From: Planctomycetota bacterium
GTDB taxonomy: Bacteria > Planctomycetota > UBA1135 > UBA2386
Length of the DNA: 42,559 bases
Assembly: GCA_016872675.1 (NCBI GenBank)
Contig: VGZG01000026.1
Location: forward strand, 1-42,559
Direction of reading: 5' to 3'
The translations under genes were made by a program, and so were the position numbers. Below the pieces are notes generated by a model that saw only the letters and a list, made by a program, of their open reading frames with translations, searched no databases and was not told the origin of the DNA. Below are positions 1 through 6,731 of this stretch, piece by piece (position 1 is the first letter of the stretch; every line of letters starts with the position of its first letter).

Positions 1-19
1 TCTCAGTGAGGTCCTTCAT
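1..19 (-). CDS. Start of cassette 3 gene (partial, runs off left edge)
   Basis: Only an ATG (19-17) and five further codons are present, reading MKDLTE, the same residues that begin the cassette 2 protein. The upstream leader is also the same: bases 1-53 match 765-817 exactly. This suggests that the third cassette is a duplicate or close relative of cassette 2. Nothing can be said about the rest of the protein from this window. Confidence 0.5.
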
Positions 20-67
20 GGGAAGCTCGGAGGCAATCCAGCCAACGTCTTTGCCCTTGAGCCGCGA
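1..67 (-). repeat. Direct repeat copy A: cassette 3 leader plus attC half
   Basis: Matches 765-831 in the same orientation. The first 53 bases are identical; two mismatches (positions 54 and 56) fall in the attC stem. The repeat covers the first codons of the cassette gene, its untranslated leader, the R' core (46-40) and the adjoining L' arm. Since recombination cuts inside R', leader and attC arm come from different cassettes, so the shared stretch needs both a related downstream cassette and a related upstream attC. Confidence 0.9.
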
Positions 68-108
68 TCGCCGCTGCGGCGATCGCCGGCTCCAAGGGCT
101 TGTTGGCT
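40..108 (-). other. attC recombination site at the end of cassette 2
   Basis: A 69-base imperfect palindrome. On the minus strand it starts with AGCCAAC (108-102, R'') and ends with GTTGGCT (46-40, R'). Inside, bases 60-64 and 65-73 pair with 87-91 and 77-85 around a 3-base loop (74-76), and 53-59 pair with 93-99. One strand carries extra unpaired bases at 86 and at 92 or 93, which fits the extrahelical bases that IntI uses to choose the strand of attC. The end boxes fit RYYYAAC/GTTRRRY with one mismatch each. It lies just after the cassette 2 stop codon (120-118). A simple terminator would not have AAC/GTT ends or conserved bulges. Confidence 0.87.
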
Positions 109-117
109 GGTTGAAGA

Positions 118-783
118 TTACGCGTCATTCGACTGCGAACGAACACGAACGACAAGGCATCGCCCGGCATTGCGGATGTCGTGCCACGTGAACTCGTACG
201 GATGCCAGAGGAAGAACGGCGGGTAGTCGAACCACCGAGTAGCGGCACTCGGCTGATCGTACTGCACCCAATAGCGCGCGGGCGTCCGATGCCCATGCGT
301 CAGGCGAAACGGCTTGGGCTCGCGCGTAGCGCTGCTGGACCAGTAGTCATCGACCGGCGTCAGAAAGACTGCGTAGCGGTGTGGCGCCCACTCCATGTCC
401 GGCAGGCGCTCCAGGCGATGCAGATCCTTGAGGAAGGCATACCCGTAGACATCGGAGTTCCAGTGCGGCCGGTACTTGAGCTCGATCGGCACCGACTCAC
501 CGTCAGTCTTCCAGTGGATGTCGAGGGCCACGCGGCGACCGCCACATGGGTCCTTGCCCTCGGGCGCCAACATCTTGCCCTTTCGAGAGCACTCCTGAAT
601 GTCCGGAGGGAAGGGACGCTTCGCCGGAAGGCGCGCAGGGGCAAACGCAACTCGGACCTTGTTGGAGCAGTGGCCGAGCTGCTGCGACATCGCGGCATGA
701 AACTCCTCTTCATCGGAGAACGATGCCCGGGAGGCACACACTTGCCGGACGTGCTCGACAAGAATCTCAGTGAGGTCCTTCAT
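118..783 (-). CDS. Integron cassette 2 protein, PD-(D/E)XK nuclease-like
   Basis: A 221-residue protein with no signal peptide or membrane segment. Near residues 85-105 it has a D (in ALDIHW) followed about 14 residues later by IELKY. This D-(X)n-ExK arrangement on adjacent strands is the catalytic signature of PD-(D/E)XK nuclease folds; an acidic stretch (SDEEEF) near residue 25 could supply the usual N-terminal acid. The C-terminal half is rich in W, Y and F. The gene fills one cassette, from 27 bases after the upstream R' core to 9 bases before the downstream attC, and has no promoter of its own that I can see, as is usual for cassette genes. The fold call is motif-level only. Cassette cargo of this kind could be a restriction or defence nuclease, but that is inference. 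Confidence 0.75.
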   Translation of the reverse strand: MKDLTEILVEHVRQVCASRASFSDEEEFHAAMSQQLGHCSNKVRVAFAPARLPAKRPFPPDIQECSRKGKMLAPEGKDPCGGRRVALDIHWKTDGESVPIELKYRPHWNSDVYGYAFLKDLHRLERLPDMEWAPHRYAVFLTPVDDYWSSSATREPKPFRLTHGHRTPARYWVQYDQPSAATRWFDYPPFFLWHPYEFTWHDIRNAGRCLVVRVRSQSNDA

Positions 784-831
784 GGGAAGCTCGGAGGCAA
801 TCCAGCCAACGTCTTTGGCATTGAGCCGCGA
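765..831 (-). repeat. Direct repeat copy B: cassette 2 leader plus attC half
   Basis: Second copy of the 67-base repeat described at 1-67, with 65 of 67 bases matching. It contains the first codons of the cassette 2 gene, its leader, the R' core (810-804) and the L' arm of the attC that belongs to cassette 1. Confidence 0.9.
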
Positions 832-875
832 GCGCCGGCTTGGCGGCGCTCGTCGGCTCCTATGCCGTGTTGGGC
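804..875 (-). other. attC recombination site at the end of cassette 1
   Basis: A 72-base imperfect palindrome. On the minus strand R'' is GCCCAAC (875-869, a perfect RYYYAAC) and R' is GTTGGCT (810-804). Bases 824-828 and 829-837 pair with 854-858 and 844-852 around a 6-base loop (838-843); 817-820 pair with 863-866. Unpaired bases at 853 and 860 sit where the other attC (40-108) has its own bulges. Stem changes relative to that site are paired on both sides (CGATCGCCG there, CGAGCGCCG here), which shows that structure is being kept. The stop codon of the cassette 1 gene (862-860) lies inside the site. Confidence 0.88.
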
Positions 876-1246
876 CCCCTCGCAGCCTGCTGACGCAGCC
901 AGAACATGGCCATCAACGGCAGGGGGACTGCGATTGCCCAGTAGGGAAGGGGGATGGATGGAACCCTTGCAATCATGATCAAGACCACCGCTGCGAACAC
1001 GACCAGAAGCCCGACCATCATCCACTGAAGTCCGGAGTACGCAGACAAGCGATCGCGTCGGCGCCAAAGGGCGCTCCCCCAGAGGTTGAGTGCTGCGAAG
1101 CCGGCGAAGGCCAGGGTTCCAGCGGCGAAGTCCTCGGCGAACACGCCGACGCCCAGGATGAGTAGCCAGATCGTGGAGCCCAGCAGCGCGCCGCACCACC
1201 CAGCAGCGTTCCATCCGAAGGGACTGACTTGACCAGTGGTTTGCAT
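860..1246 (-). CDS. Integron cassette 1 protein, small integral membrane protein
   Basis: A 128-residue protein beginning MQTTGQVSPFGWNAAGWCG. It has four likely membrane spans (about residues 16-36, 41-60, 72-93 and 97-115), with a basic cluster (WRRRDR) between the second and third. I do not recognise a named family. The ATG at 1246-1244 is chosen because it lies 22 bases after the candidate attI core and has GGAG and AGG just upstream. The longer open frame beyond it runs back through the attI region and into intI. The last codons and the stop overlap attC, a common cassette economy. As the first cassette it would be the best expressed if transcription enters from intI. Function unknown. 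Confidence 0.75.
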   Translation of the reverse strand: MQTTGQVSPFGWNAAGWCGALLGSTIWLLILGVGVFAEDFAAGTLAFAGFAALNLWGSALWRRRDRLSAYSGLQWMMVGLLVVFAAVVLIMIARVPSIPLPYWAIAVPLPLMAMFWLRQQAARGPNTA

Positions 1247-1267
1247 GTAGTGACCTGCTCCAGGTGG

Positions 1268-1308
1268 GCCCAACTCGTCTTCGACAGAAGTGCCGAACAC
1301 CGGCACTT
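1268..1308 (-). other. Candidate attI site and adjacent hairpin
   Basis: Between the intI stop and cassette 1, the minus strand carries GTTGGGC (1274-1268), a perfect GTTRRRY core, at the point where cassette 1 begins. No matching RYYYAAC partner lies 50-90 bases upstream, so this is not an attC; that fits an attI. Just inside it is a perfect 8-base inverted repeat (1288-1295 with 1301-1308, 5-base loop). The hairpin has no T-tract after it on the minus strand, so it is a weak candidate for a terminator of intI and could be part of attI. The exact limits of attI cannot be read from sequence alone. Confidence 0.6.
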
Positions 1309-1401
1309 CCCGACCCCGGTCAGTGTAACCCCGCCGCCAACCGCAACAAATCCGTCCACCGCCGCCCCTTCTCCAGCCCCACCGTCCTTCGGCCGAACTG
1401 C

Positions 1402-2433
1402 CTAATCCCGGCCCCACTCATCCCGCCGCGCGTCGCCCCCATCGCCCGCGCCGCGCTCGTCTCGGCCCGCCTCGATGCCCTCCAGCGGGCTGCGCACCCC
1501 ATGCGGCCCCCGGTTGAGCACGTGCGTGTAGATCATGGTCGTGCGCACGTCCGCATGACCGAGCAGCTTCTGGATCGTGCGCAGGTCGTAGCCGTCCTCC
1601 AGCAGGTGCGTCGCGAACGAATGGCGGAAGGTGTGGCACGACGCCCGCTTGCCGATGCCGGCGCGCAGCACGGCCGCGTGCACGGCCTTCTGCACGGCGG
1701 TCTCGTGGAAGTGATGGCGTCGGCGCTGGCCGGTCTCGGGATGCACATAGTGCCGGGTCGCCGGAAAGAACCACTGCCACGCCAGCTCGCGCCCGGCATT
1801 GGGCAGCTTGCGCGCGAGGTTGTTCGGCAGTTCGACCCAGCCAGCGCCGCGGGCGAGGTCCTCCTGGTGCTGGCGCGCCACGTCGCCGCGCTGCCGCAGC
1901 AGCACGGCGCGGGCCGGCAGCGGCAACAACGTCTGACGGTCCTTGTCGCCCTTGCCGGCGCGAACCGTGATGGCGTTGCGCGCGAAGTCGACGTCCTTGA
2001 CGCGCAGGCGCACGGCTTCGAGCAGTCGCAGGCCCGAGCCGTACAGCAGGCTGGCGATCTGGCGCGGCGCGCCGTCGAGGCACCGCAACACCGCGGCGAG
2101 TTCGGCGCGATCGAGGACCACCGGGATGCGCTCGCGAACCGGCGCGCGCGTCAGTCCGTCGAGCCACGGCAGCTGCACATCCAGCACGTGGCGATAGAGG
2201 AACAGCAGGGCGCAGAGCGCCTGGTTCTGGGTGGCGGCGGCGCAACGTTCGACCGTGGCGAGGTGGGACAAGAACGCGGTGACCTCGACCGGGCCCAACT
2301 CGCGCGGATGCCGCATGCCGTGGAACGTGACATAGCGGCGCAGCCAATGCACATAGGCCTCTTCGGTGCGCGGGCTGCAATGCCGAAGGCGCAGGGCGGC
2401 GCACAACTGGTCGGCGAGTCGGGTGGGCGGCAT
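1402..2433 (-). CDS. intI: Integron integrase IntI (tyrosine recombinase)
   Basis: A 343-residue site-specific recombinase that inserts and excises gene cassettes by attI x attC and attC x attC recombination. The N-terminal core-binding domain spans about residues 1-95. Catalytic residues fit the family: R136 (in YGSGLRLLEA), K161, H267 and R270 (in CHTFRHSFATHL), H293 (LGH) and Y302 (in MIYTHVLN). Residues about 200-245 hold the extra segment that separates IntI from XerC/XerD (LPNAGRELAWQWFFP, then a basic RRRHHF stretch), which in IntI contacts the extrahelical bases of attC. Length is normal for IntI (320-350). The ATG at 2433 is the first good start; the frame stays open far upstream only because it is antisense to the next gene. 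Its 3' end faces the cassettes, the inverted layout. Confidence 0.95.
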   Translation of the reverse strand: MPPTRLADQLCAALRLRHCSPRTEEAYVHWLRRYVTFHGMRHPRELGPVEVTAFLSHLATVERCAAATQNQALCALLFLYRHVLDVQLPWLDGLTRAPVRERIPVVLDRAELAAVLRCLDGAPRQIASLLYGSGLRLLEAVRLRVKDVDFARNAITVRAGKGDKDRQTLLPLPARAVLLRQRGDVARQHQEDLARGAGWVELPNNLARKLPNAGRELAWQWFFPATRHYVHPETGQRRRHHFHETAVQKAVHAAVLRAGIGKRASCHTFRHSFATHLLEDGYDLRTIQKLLGHADVRTTMIYTHVLNRGPHGVRSPLEGIEAGRDERGAGDGGDARRDEWGRD

Positions 2434-2634
2434 GGCGCTTTGGTGCCCGCATGGCCCAACCGGGTGACAGGCGTACACGGATGCGACGTTTTCGCTGCGG
2501 CCGTTGGCGCCCGCGAAACAACGGCCTGTCCGCCGCGCCATCAGCCGCCTCGCCTTTGGCCGCCGCTCGCACCCGCATCCCACGCCCCACCCCGCCCCTT
2601 CCCCACCGCCGCCGCCGCGCGTATCCATGCGGCG
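2434..2634. promoter_or_regulatory. Divergent intergenic region between intI and the HEAT-VWA gene
   Basis: These 201 bases must carry the promoters for intI (leftward) and the HEAT-VWA gene (rightward). The part next to the rightward gene is a C-rich run (about 2560-2615). I see no convincing -35/-10 pair and no LexA-type palindrome. If cassettes lack a separate promoter, transcription of intI from here could also feed the array. Confidence 0.4.
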
Positions 2635-4398
2635 ATGCGCGCCGTCTTCGTGCCGTGGTTGACCCTCGCCGCCCTCGCGCTGCCCGCCGCGGCGCAAAAG
2701 CCGACCGCCGGCAAGAAGCCCGCGAACACACCCGCCACTGCCCCCGCCGCCCCGGCCGAGGCCGCGCCGGCGGATCCGGTGCTCGCCGGCGACGTCACCG
2801 CGCTGCGCACGTGGCTGCAGGACTACCGCGTCGGCGCCGCGCGCTTCGTCAAGGACGGCGTCGTCGACGACGCGGCGGTGGCGACGCTCGACCAGCGCAT
2901 GCAGAAGGTCGCGCAGTGGAACACGCTGCCCGCCGCGCAGCTGCTGTTCGAGCTGGCGACGGTCGAGCCCAAGCCGGGCGGCGGCGCCAAGGCCGGCGGC
3001 GGCGACAGCGCCGTCGAGCTCGTCGACTTCCAGCGCGAGCTGCAGCCGTGGCGCGTGCAGGCGATGGCCAACCAGCACCTGCGCACGATGACCGGCGACG
3101 GCATCCTGCCGTGGCTGCTCGGCAAGCTCGCCACGCCCGGCCTGCGCGCGCAGACCAAGAACAAGGACCAGGTCGAAGCCGCGGCGACGCTGCGCGTGCT
3201 CGGCGGCCATCCGAGCATCGAGGCGCAGCTGGAGCTGATGAAGGCCTGCCGGTCGATGCCGACCGAGTTGCGCGTGCAGGCCGTCAACGCGATGGCCAAG
3301 GATCCGACGCTCGACCTCGTGCCGACGCTCGTCGAGCTGCTGAAGGACGCCGAGCCCAACGTCCGCATCGCCGCCGCCAACGCGATCGGCGCAGCACTCG
3401 CGCCGCACGTCGACGAGACGCTCGGCAAGAAGCCCGACGCCGCCGTCGCCAAGACGCAGGCCGAAGCCAACGCGCGCCTCGAAGAACTGCTGGTGCGCGA
3501 CCAGACATGGCAGGTGCGCAGCGCCGCCGCGTTCGGGCTCGCGACACAGAAGTGCAAGAGCGTGATCCCCCAGCTGATCAAGGGGCTCGAAGCCGAGCTC
3601 GCGCGCAAGAAGGACCCGTGGGCGATGGACGTGCGGCTGCACAAGATCCTCGAAGGCCTCACCGGCCAGAGCGTCGCCCGCGGCGGCATCGAGCCGTGGA
3701 AGCAGTTCTGGGCCAAGGAGGGCGCGTCGTTCGCCGTGCGCACGCTCGCCGACCAGAAGGCGCAGAAGCCAAAGGAGAGCCGCTACGCCAAGTTCTTCGA
3801 CCTCGAAGTCGAGTCCGATCGCGTGCTGTTCGTCGTCGACTTCAGCGGCTCGATGGCCGAACCGGCGACGATCACCGGCGCCACCACCAACGCGCAGCCG
3901 ACTGCCACCGGCACCAAGGCGCAGCTCGTCGTGCAGGAGCTCAAGCGCATGATCATGTCGCTGCCAGACGGCGCGCTGATCAACCTCGTCGTGTTCAGCG
4001 ACACCGTGCGTATCTGGCGGCAGGAAGGCGGCCGGCCGGCGCTGGTCAAGCTCGACGACACCGCGCGCGACGACCTGCTCGGCAACTTCCTCGACACGCT
4101 GCGGCCCAACGGCGCAACCAATCTCTACGACGCGCTCAACAGCGCGCTCGACTTCGGCGGCCGCGGCCTGCACGACAAGTACTACGCCGCCGGCTTCGAC
4201 ACGCTGTACGTGATCAGCGACGGCGCGCCGACCGTCGGCGAAGTCGTCGACAAGGAGGAAATTCGCCGGCGCGTGCGCGAAACCAACCGTTTGCGGCGGA
4301 TCGCCATCCACTGCGTCACCTTCGGCAACAAGAACGACACCGACTTCCTCGGCCCGCTCGCCGAGGAGAACGGCGGCCGCCACATCCACGTCGAATGA
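2635..4398 (+). CDS. Secreted HEAT-repeat and von Willebrand factor A domain protein
   Basis: A 587-residue protein. Residues 1-21 form a signal peptide ending in AAAQ, followed by an A/P/K-rich linker to about residue 50. Two or more HEAT-like repeats follow (for example about residues 208-240 and 290-320). The C-terminal VWA domain (about 395-587) has a complete MIDAS metal site: DFSGS near residue 401, the T in NGATNLYD, and the D in VISDGAP. Such proteins act outside the cytoplasm in protein-protein contacts; large families of them are typical of planctomycetes. The ATG at 2635 is chosen because it directly precedes the signal peptide; the frame open upstream is antisense to intI. Partner and role are unknown. 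Confidence 0.85.
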   Translation: MRAVFVPWLTLAALALPAAAQKPTAGKKPANTPATAPAAPAEAAPADPVLAGDVTALRTWLQDYRVGAARFVKDGVVDDAAVATLDQRMQKVAQWNTLPAAQLLFELATVEPKPGGGAKAGGGDSAVELVDFQRELQPWRVQAMANQHLRTMTGDGILPWLLGKLATPGLRAQTKNKDQVEAAATLRVLGGHPSIEAQLELMKACRSMPTELRVQAVNAMAKDPTLDLVPTLVELLKDAEPNVRIAAANAIGAALAPHVDETLGKKPDAAVAKTQAEANARLEELLVRDQTWQVRSAAAFGLATQKCKSVIPQLIKGLEAELARKKDPWAMDVRLHKILEGLTGQSVARGGIEPWKQFWAKEGASFAVRTLADQKAQKPKESRYAKFFDLEVESDRVLFVVDFSGSMAEPATITGATTNAQPTATGTKAQLVVQELKRMIMSLPDGALINLVVFSDTVRIWRQEGGRPALVKLDDTARDDLLGNFLDTLRPNGATNLYDALNSALDFGGRGLHDKYYAAGFDTLYVISDGAPTVGEVVDKEEIRRRVRETNRLRRIAIHCVTFGNKNDTDFLGPLAEENGGRHIHVE

Positions 4399-4469
4399 GG
4401 GTATGATTGCCGCTTGCGCGCCGGCAATGCGCGCGATTGCATCTGCGACCCCTGATTCCGCCCGACGCC

Positions 4470-5177
4470 ATGTCCACGCCCGCACCGCAACGCATCTCCG
4501 GCGAAGCCTTCGCCGTCGAACGCCTCCGCGAGAACCCCGATCTCGACTACGCCACGCTGCGGCGCCTCGCCGGCGAAGCCGGCGTGACCATCCAACCGAT
4601 CCAGTACGGCCGCGCCCGCAAGCAGCTCGGCGTGCCGCCGATGCGGCGCCCGTCGCACGCGATCGTGCTGGCGCCGCAAAGCGAAGCGCCCGCCGCCAAG
4701 GCTGCGCCGCTCGCCGCGCCGACGGTTCGCCGCGATGAAGGCGGGCCGAACGAAGCCGACGCCAACCTCGTCGCCCCGCGTCGTCGCGGCTCCGATGCGT
4801 TCGACTTCCTGGTGACCGAGCTGCGCCGCGACGGCAGCCTCAGTTACGCCGACCTGCGGGCGCAGTGCGAGCAGAAGGGCTGGAAGATCGCGCCGATCAT
4901 GTACGGCCGCGCCAAGGCGATGCTCGGCCTCGTGCCGGTCAAGCCGCGCGGGCAGCGCAAGGCCAAGTCCGAGGCCGCTGCCGTCGTCGCCGAAGCGACG
5001 CCGCGCACGCTGCGGCAGATCGAGTCGGTCGCCGCCGATCGCTTCCACCAGCAGCTCGAGGACGCGCGCAACGTCGAACAGCTCGTCGCCGTGGTGAAGA
5101 ACCTCGACGCCGAGCGCCGACGCCTGTACGCGCTGCTCGAGGAGATCGCGGTCAAGATCGACGAAGCGCTGGGCTGA
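4470..5177 (+). CDS. Unknown protein with an internally duplicated domain and C-terminal coiled coil
   Basis: A 235-residue cytoplasmic-looking protein that I cannot name. It contains two related units of about 45 residues: one near residues 8-55 (LDYATLRRLAGEAGVTIQPI then YGRARKQLGV) and one near 108-155 (LSYADLRAQCEQKGWKIAPI then YGRAKAMLGL). The pattern helix, (L/Y)xxLR, hydrophobic strand, IxP, YGRA(R/K) suggests a small helical or winged-helix fold, possibly nucleic-acid binding because of its basic YGRA(R/K) element. A P/A-rich linker joins the units. Residues about 190-235 (VEQLVAVVKNLDAERRRLYA and on) form a coiled coil, so it is probably oligomeric. The ATG at 4470 is preferred to an in-frame start 63 bases upstream because homologous sequence begins only after it. 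Confidence 0.7.
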   Translation: MSTPAPQRISGEAFAVERLRENPDLDYATLRRLAGEAGVTIQPIQYGRARKQLGVPPMRRPSHAIVLAPQSEAPAAKAAPLAAPTVRRDEGGPNEADANLVAPRRRGSDAFDFLVTELRRDGSLSYADLRAQCEQKGWKIAPIMYGRAKAMLGLVPVKPRGQRKAKSEAAAVVAEATPRTLRQIESVAADRFHQQLEDARNVEQLVAVVKNLDAERRRLYALLEEIAVKIDEALG

Positions 5178-5276
5178 GGGTCTGACGGCGCGTCGCGTGC
5201 GCAGCGGACCAGCACTGCACGCCGCCGCGTGCTCGGCCGCGCGCCCGACCTCCGCAGCCAGCCAGCTGCGCCGCTG

Positions 5277-6731
5277 CTAGCCGCGCGGTTCCGGCGCCGC
5301 CGCGACCGCGCACTCAGCCGAGCGCGCAGCGCCTTCGAGCGTTGCCGGCAGGCCCGTCGCGGTCCAATCGCCGCAGACGAACAGGTTGTCGGGGCCGCCG
5401 GGCAGGCGACCGGGCGCGGGCCGCGCTGCCATGCTGCCGACCGCGGCGACGAAGGTCGCGCGCTGCTCCTTGCGCACATGCACCGTGGCGCCGCCGAGCA
5501 CGGCTTCGGGCACGTGCTCGGCCAGCTGCGCCAGCGCGCGCGCGGCGATCGCTTCTACGGTCAGGCCATCCAGCGAGCGGTCGCCGCCGGACAACAGCGC
5601 ACACTGCCGCGGATCGCCGCCGGGCGTCCGCAGCAGGAAGTGGAACGGCGCGCCGTCGACGAGCGCCACCACCGGCCCGTCGTCGGGCAGCGGCGGCGCG
5701 TCCGACGCGAGCGTGACGTAGGCGCTGACGATCGGCGATCCATCGAGCCGACCGAGCGGCTCCGGCAGCGACGGCAGCGCGGCGCGCAGCGCGAACCACG
5801 GCAGCGCCGAGACGACGACATCGCCGCGTTGCAGGACGATGCGTTCGCCAGCGGCGAGCACGATGGCGGCGAGGGCGCTCGCAGGGGCGCCGCGCTCGCC
5901 GGCGAGCGCCGGCCGAGCGCCGTGTCCACGCTCGTCAGCAGTCGCCGCTGACGCCGCGCCAACTCCCAATTCGAGCGCCTGCACGCGCACCCCACAGCGC
6001 ACTGTCACCCCCGCCGCCGCCAACGCCCGCGGCGCCGGCTCGCCAAACACCTCGCCCAACGGCCGCAACGGCAGCCAGAACGCGGCGCGTGCCGCGCTGC
6101 CGGTGAACGCTTCGCGCAGCGTCGTCAGAAAGTCGGCGGCGGCGCAGTGCTCGGGCGCGACGTTCATGATCGCTCGGCACAGCGGCCGCCACAGGTGCGC
6201 GTCGGGCGCGCCGGTCTGGCGGTTTTGCGCCAACCACTCGGCGAGCGTGCGGTCGTTGCCGGTCGGCAGCAGCGCCTTGGCCATGCCCCACAGCGCCCGC
6301 AGTCGCGCGCCCAACGGCAGGCCAAAACGGCACAGCGCCAGCGGCAAGGCCAGCGGCGCCGGCAGGCGCGACAATTCGAGCCGCAGCACCCGGCCGCCGC
6401 GCACGCGGCAGGCCATCGCCAGCGCACGGTCCTGCTGGAACAGCCCCTCGGCGCCGAGCCGCCGCAGCAGCGCGCGCGTGCTGCGGTAGCAGCCGAGCAT
6501 CGCGTGCGGGCCGTTGTCGAGTTGCCGCGCGGCAGCCTTGTCGAACGACGAGAAGGCGCGGCCGCCGAGCCACCCGCGCGACTCGAGCAGCGTCGTGCGG
6601 TAGCCGCGCTCGGCGAGCAGGAAGCTCGCCTGCAAGCCGGCGACGCCGCCGCCGAGCACGTAAGCGATTGGGGCGCGATGCGCGGACGCGGCGCTGGACG
6701 CTTCCATCGCCGCCGCCGTCGCCGTGGTCAC
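5277..6731 (-). CDS. hpnE: Hydroxysqualene dehydroxylase HpnE
   Basis: An FAD-dependent enzyme of the phytoene-desaturase/amine-oxidase superfamily that reduces hydroxysqualene to squalene, the third step of the HpnCDE route. The N-terminal dinucleotide-binding motif VLGGGVAGL is followed by an acidic residue (LLESRGWLGGRA), as usual for FAD binding, and a C-terminal FAD segment reads NLFVCGDWTATGLPATLEGA. About 484 residues, somewhat longer than typical members because of an A/G/E-rich insert near the middle. A GTG at 6731-6729 overlaps the hpnD stop by 4 bases and is chosen for that reason; an ATG at 6707 is an alternative. Third gene of an hpnC-hpnD-hpnE operon. Confidence 0.9.
   Translation of the reverse strand: MTTATAAAMEASSAASAHRAPIAYVLGGGVAGLQASFLLAERGYRTTLLESRGWLGGRAFSSFDKAAARQLDNGPHAMLGCYRSTRALLRRLGAEGLFQQDRALAMACRVRGGRVLRLELSRLPAPLALPLALCRFGLPLGARLRALWGMAKALLPTGNDRTLAEWLAQNRQTGAPDAHLWRPLCRAIMNVAPEHCAAADFLTTLREAFTGSAARAAFWLPLRPLGEVFGEPAPRALAAAGVTVRCGVRVQALELGVGAASAATADERGHGARPALAGERGAPASALAAIVLAAGERIVLQRGDVVVSALPWFALRAALPSLPEPLGRLDGSPIVSAYVTLASDAPPLPDDGPVVALVDGAPFHFLLRTPGGDPRQCALLSGGDRSLDGLTVEAIAARALAQLAEHVPEAVLGGATVHVRKEQRATFVAAVGSMAARPAPGRLPGGPDNLFVCGDWTATGLPATLEGAARSAECAVAAAPEPRG

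Larger units (their letters stand above)
1..2433 (-). mobile_element. Chromosomal integron, integrase-proximal end (left-truncated)
   Basis: Reading the minus strand, the order is intI (2433 to 1402), a candidate attI (core 1274-1268), cassette 1 (about 464 bases), attC (875-804), cassette 2 (about 764 bases), attC (108-40) and the start of cassette 3 at the window edge. All cassette genes and intI point the same way, so the 3' end of intI faces the array. In class 1 to 3 integrons the integrase is divergent from the cassettes; co-oriented integrases are known from Treponema denticola and from planctomycetes such as Rhodopirellula. The array probably continues left of the window. Seen directly: the integrase motifs, the two folded sites and cassette-sized spacing. 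Inferred: that the system is active, and the position of attI. Confidence 0.88.

Noticed and set aside
40-875. The palindromes considered as rho-independent terminators or REP elements
   Set aside because: No T-tract follows. The AAC/GTT end boxes, conserved bulges and cassette spacing fit attC better.
181-978. 265-codon plus-strand frame opposite the cassette 2 gene
   Set aside because: It crosses the attC at 804-875 and lies antisense to the PD-(D/E)XK-like gene. It has no motif or good start.
1402-2433. Integrase considered as XerC/XerD or a phage integrase
   Set aside because: The IntI-specific segment (PNAGRELAWQWFF, then basic RRRHHF) and adjacent attC sites make IntI the better call.
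2454-2460. Second GCCCAAC box upstream of intI, as an alternative attI
   Set aside because: No cassette or attC lies on that side, and the HEAT-VWA gene follows directly. Probably a chance match to a 7-base box.
1264-2634. Long plus-strand open frame running into the HEAT-VWA gene
   Set aside because: It is antisense to intI, whose catalytic motifs are clear. The true N-terminus is the signal peptide at 2635.
2434-4485. Minus-strand frame continuous with intI across the HEAT-VWA gene
   Set aside because: Translation is low-complexity (R, D, E, V, A rich) and antisense to a gene with HEAT and MIDAS motifs. Frames stay open by chance at this GC content.
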